In this document: in pieces, positions 63,001-64,000 of the stretch | Layout of the letters: each line of letters opens with the position of its first letter | Numbering within the stretch: the stretch's first letter is position 1 | DNA from: Bathymodiolus brooksi | Taxonomy: Eukaryota; Mollusca; Bivalvia; Mytilida; Modiolidae | NCBI GenBank assembly: GCA_963680875.1 | Contig: OY804585.1 | Location: 42,577,414-42,641,413, forward strand | DNA length: 64,000 nucleotides | Direction: 5' to 3' | The notes under the pieces: generated by a model | Databases searched by the model: none | Told to the model about the DNA's origin: nothing | The model's input: only the letters and a program-made list of their open reading frames with translations | Position numbers and translations under genes: made by a program

Positions 63001-64000
63001 ATGACATCATGATCATGATCTCATCAGAATGTAGCTAATGTTCTGGCCAGCGGACATCATGATCTCATCAGAATGTAGCTAATGTTCTGGCCAGAGGACA
63101 TCATGATCATGATCTCATCAGAATGTAGCTAATGTTCTGGCCAGAGGATATCATGATCATGATCTCATCATAATGTAACTAATGTTCTGGCCAGGGGATA
63201 TCATGATCATGATCTCATCTGAATGTAGCTAATGTTCTGGCCAGGGGATATCATCATCATGATCTCCTCAGAATGTAGCTAATGTTCTGGCCAGGGGACA
63301 TCATCATGATCTCCTCAGAATGTAGCTAATGTTCTGGCCAGAGGATATCATCATCATGATCTCGTCAGAATGTAGCTAATGTTCTGGCCAGGGGACATCA
63401 TCATGATCTCATCAGAATGTAGCTAATGTTCTGGCCAGAGGATATCATGATGATGATCTCATCAGAATGTAGCTAATGTTCTGGCCAGAGGATATCATCA
63501 TCATGATCTCCTCAGAATGTAGCTAATGTTCTGGCCAGGGGACATCATCATGATCTCATCAGAATGTAGCTAATGTTCTGGCCAGATGATATCATGATCA
63601 TGATCTCATCAGAATGTAGCTAATGTTCTGGCCAGAGGAAAACATGATCATGATCTCATCAGAATGTAGCTAATGTTCTGGCCAGAAGACATCATCATCA
63701 TGATCTTATCAGAATGTAGCTAATGTTCTGGCCAGGGGACATCACGATCATGATCTCATCAGAATGTAGCTAATGTTCTGGCCAGAGAATATCATGATCA
63801 TGATCTCATAAGAATGTAGCTAGTGTTCTGGCCAGGGGACATCATGATCATGATCTCATCAGAATGTAGCTAATGTTCTGGCCAGGGGACATCATCATGA
63901 TCTGATCAGAATGTAACTAATGTTCTGGCCAAGGGATATCATGATCATGATCTCATCAGAATGTAGCTAATGTTCTGGCCAGAGGACATCATGATCATGA
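39100..64000 (+). repeat. 8.4-8.6-kb macro-repeat region with nested sub-periods
   Basis: Macro-period: TCTAGCCAGC at 39135, 47531 and 56130; ACATCATTATCTC at 40611, 49007 and 57606; TGGTCAG at 43194 and 51740, and at 46363 and 54909. Offsets are 8,396, 8,546 and 8,599 bp, constant over kilobases. Nested offsets are 1,120 bp (39135/40255, 47531/48651, 56130/57250), 3,169 bp (43194/46363, 51740/54909), 2,455 bp (58365/60820, 59116/61571) and alternating 1,223/1,232 bp (AACAAATG at 58714, 59937, 61169, 62392). Confidence 0.85.

Larger units (their letters stand above)
19299..64000 (+). repeat. SINE-derived 50-bp satellite array, >=44.7 kb, continues past the window
   Basis: Head-to-tail monomers are all in one orientation. 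The consensus parts are (A/C/G)GGA(C/T)ATCATGATCATGA, then TCTCATCAGAATGTA(G/A)CTAA and TGTTCTGGCCAG. The unit is 50 bp in most copies. 47-bp copies (CATCATCATGATCTC) lack 3 bp and 44-bp copies (CATCATGATCTC) lack 6 bp. The full monomer contains a perfect 14-bp palindrome ATCATGATCATGAT with a TGATCA centre, and many copies contain GATATC. There are about 900 units by estimate from length. Stop codons in every frame of both strands rule out a long coding frame. No other element interrupts it within the window. Confidence 0.98.

Noticed and set aside
19299..64000. CRISPR-like appearance (short regular repeats)
   Set aside because: The repeats are contiguous with no unique spacers, the unit is 50 bp throughout, and the context is eukaryotic with introns and SINEs.
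19299..64000. Possible repetitive protein-coding sequence in the array
   Set aside because: The 50-bp unit shifts frame each copy, and TAG/TAA (GTAGCTAATG) and TGA occur in all frames; the minus strand is also closed.

Overview
The window looks like nuclear DNA from a marine invertebrate, most likely a mollusc. It is AT-rich, genes are split by GT-AG introns, and tRNA-headed SINEs, short TIR elements and decayed DNA transposons are dense. The assignment rests on the style of the repeats and transposase families, not on a recognised marker gene. No bacterial operon, rRNA gene, intact tRNA gene or CRISPR array is present.

Layout. 1-0.56 kb: the 3' half of a broken Merlin (IS1595/ISXO2-type) transposase. 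1.1-1.6 kb: a possible LINE 3' end. 3.15-5.04 kb: two direct copies of a ~470-bp element with inverted ends, flanking 0.95 kb. 5.2 kb: a leader exon like that of hAT/ZNF862-like proteins. 5.7, 17.5 and 18.7 kb: three phase-compatible plus-strand exons of one unrecognised Ser/Pro-rich gene. 6.4-10.1 kb: a SINE nested in a SINE, a SINE with 12-bp target duplications, two ~180-bp pogo-like MITEs and two larger TIR elements. 11.2-15.5 kb: a three-level nest, in which a ~180-bp MITE is split by a ~4.07-kb hAT-like element (5-bp duplication GTATT), itself interrupted by a ~1.57-kb MULE-derived element.

19.3 kb to the end (at least 44.7 kb, about 70% of the window) is one uninterrupted satellite array of a 50-bp monomer with 47- and 44-bp length classes, roughly 900 units by estimate. 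Its left edge lies inside a SINE. The first monomer starts at the SINE segment that begins GCGGAC, and the intact SINE at 7 kb carries a recognisable single-copy ancestor of the monomer at 7250-7291. The array therefore appears to be a SINE tail segment expanded into a satellite.

The array is organised hierarchically. Rare sequence variants recur at constant offsets: about 0.74-0.79 kb near the left edge, 1,817 bp at 22-25 kb, 2,276 bp at 29-33.5 kb, and 8.4-8.6 kb from about 39 kb onward, with nested 1,120-, 1,223/1,232-, 2,455- and 3,169-bp offsets. Because the last exon seen has a plausible donor at 18842 and the array follows, the satellite may lie in an intron at least 45 kb long. Apart from the host exons, every coding remnant belongs to a mobile element and most are broken.
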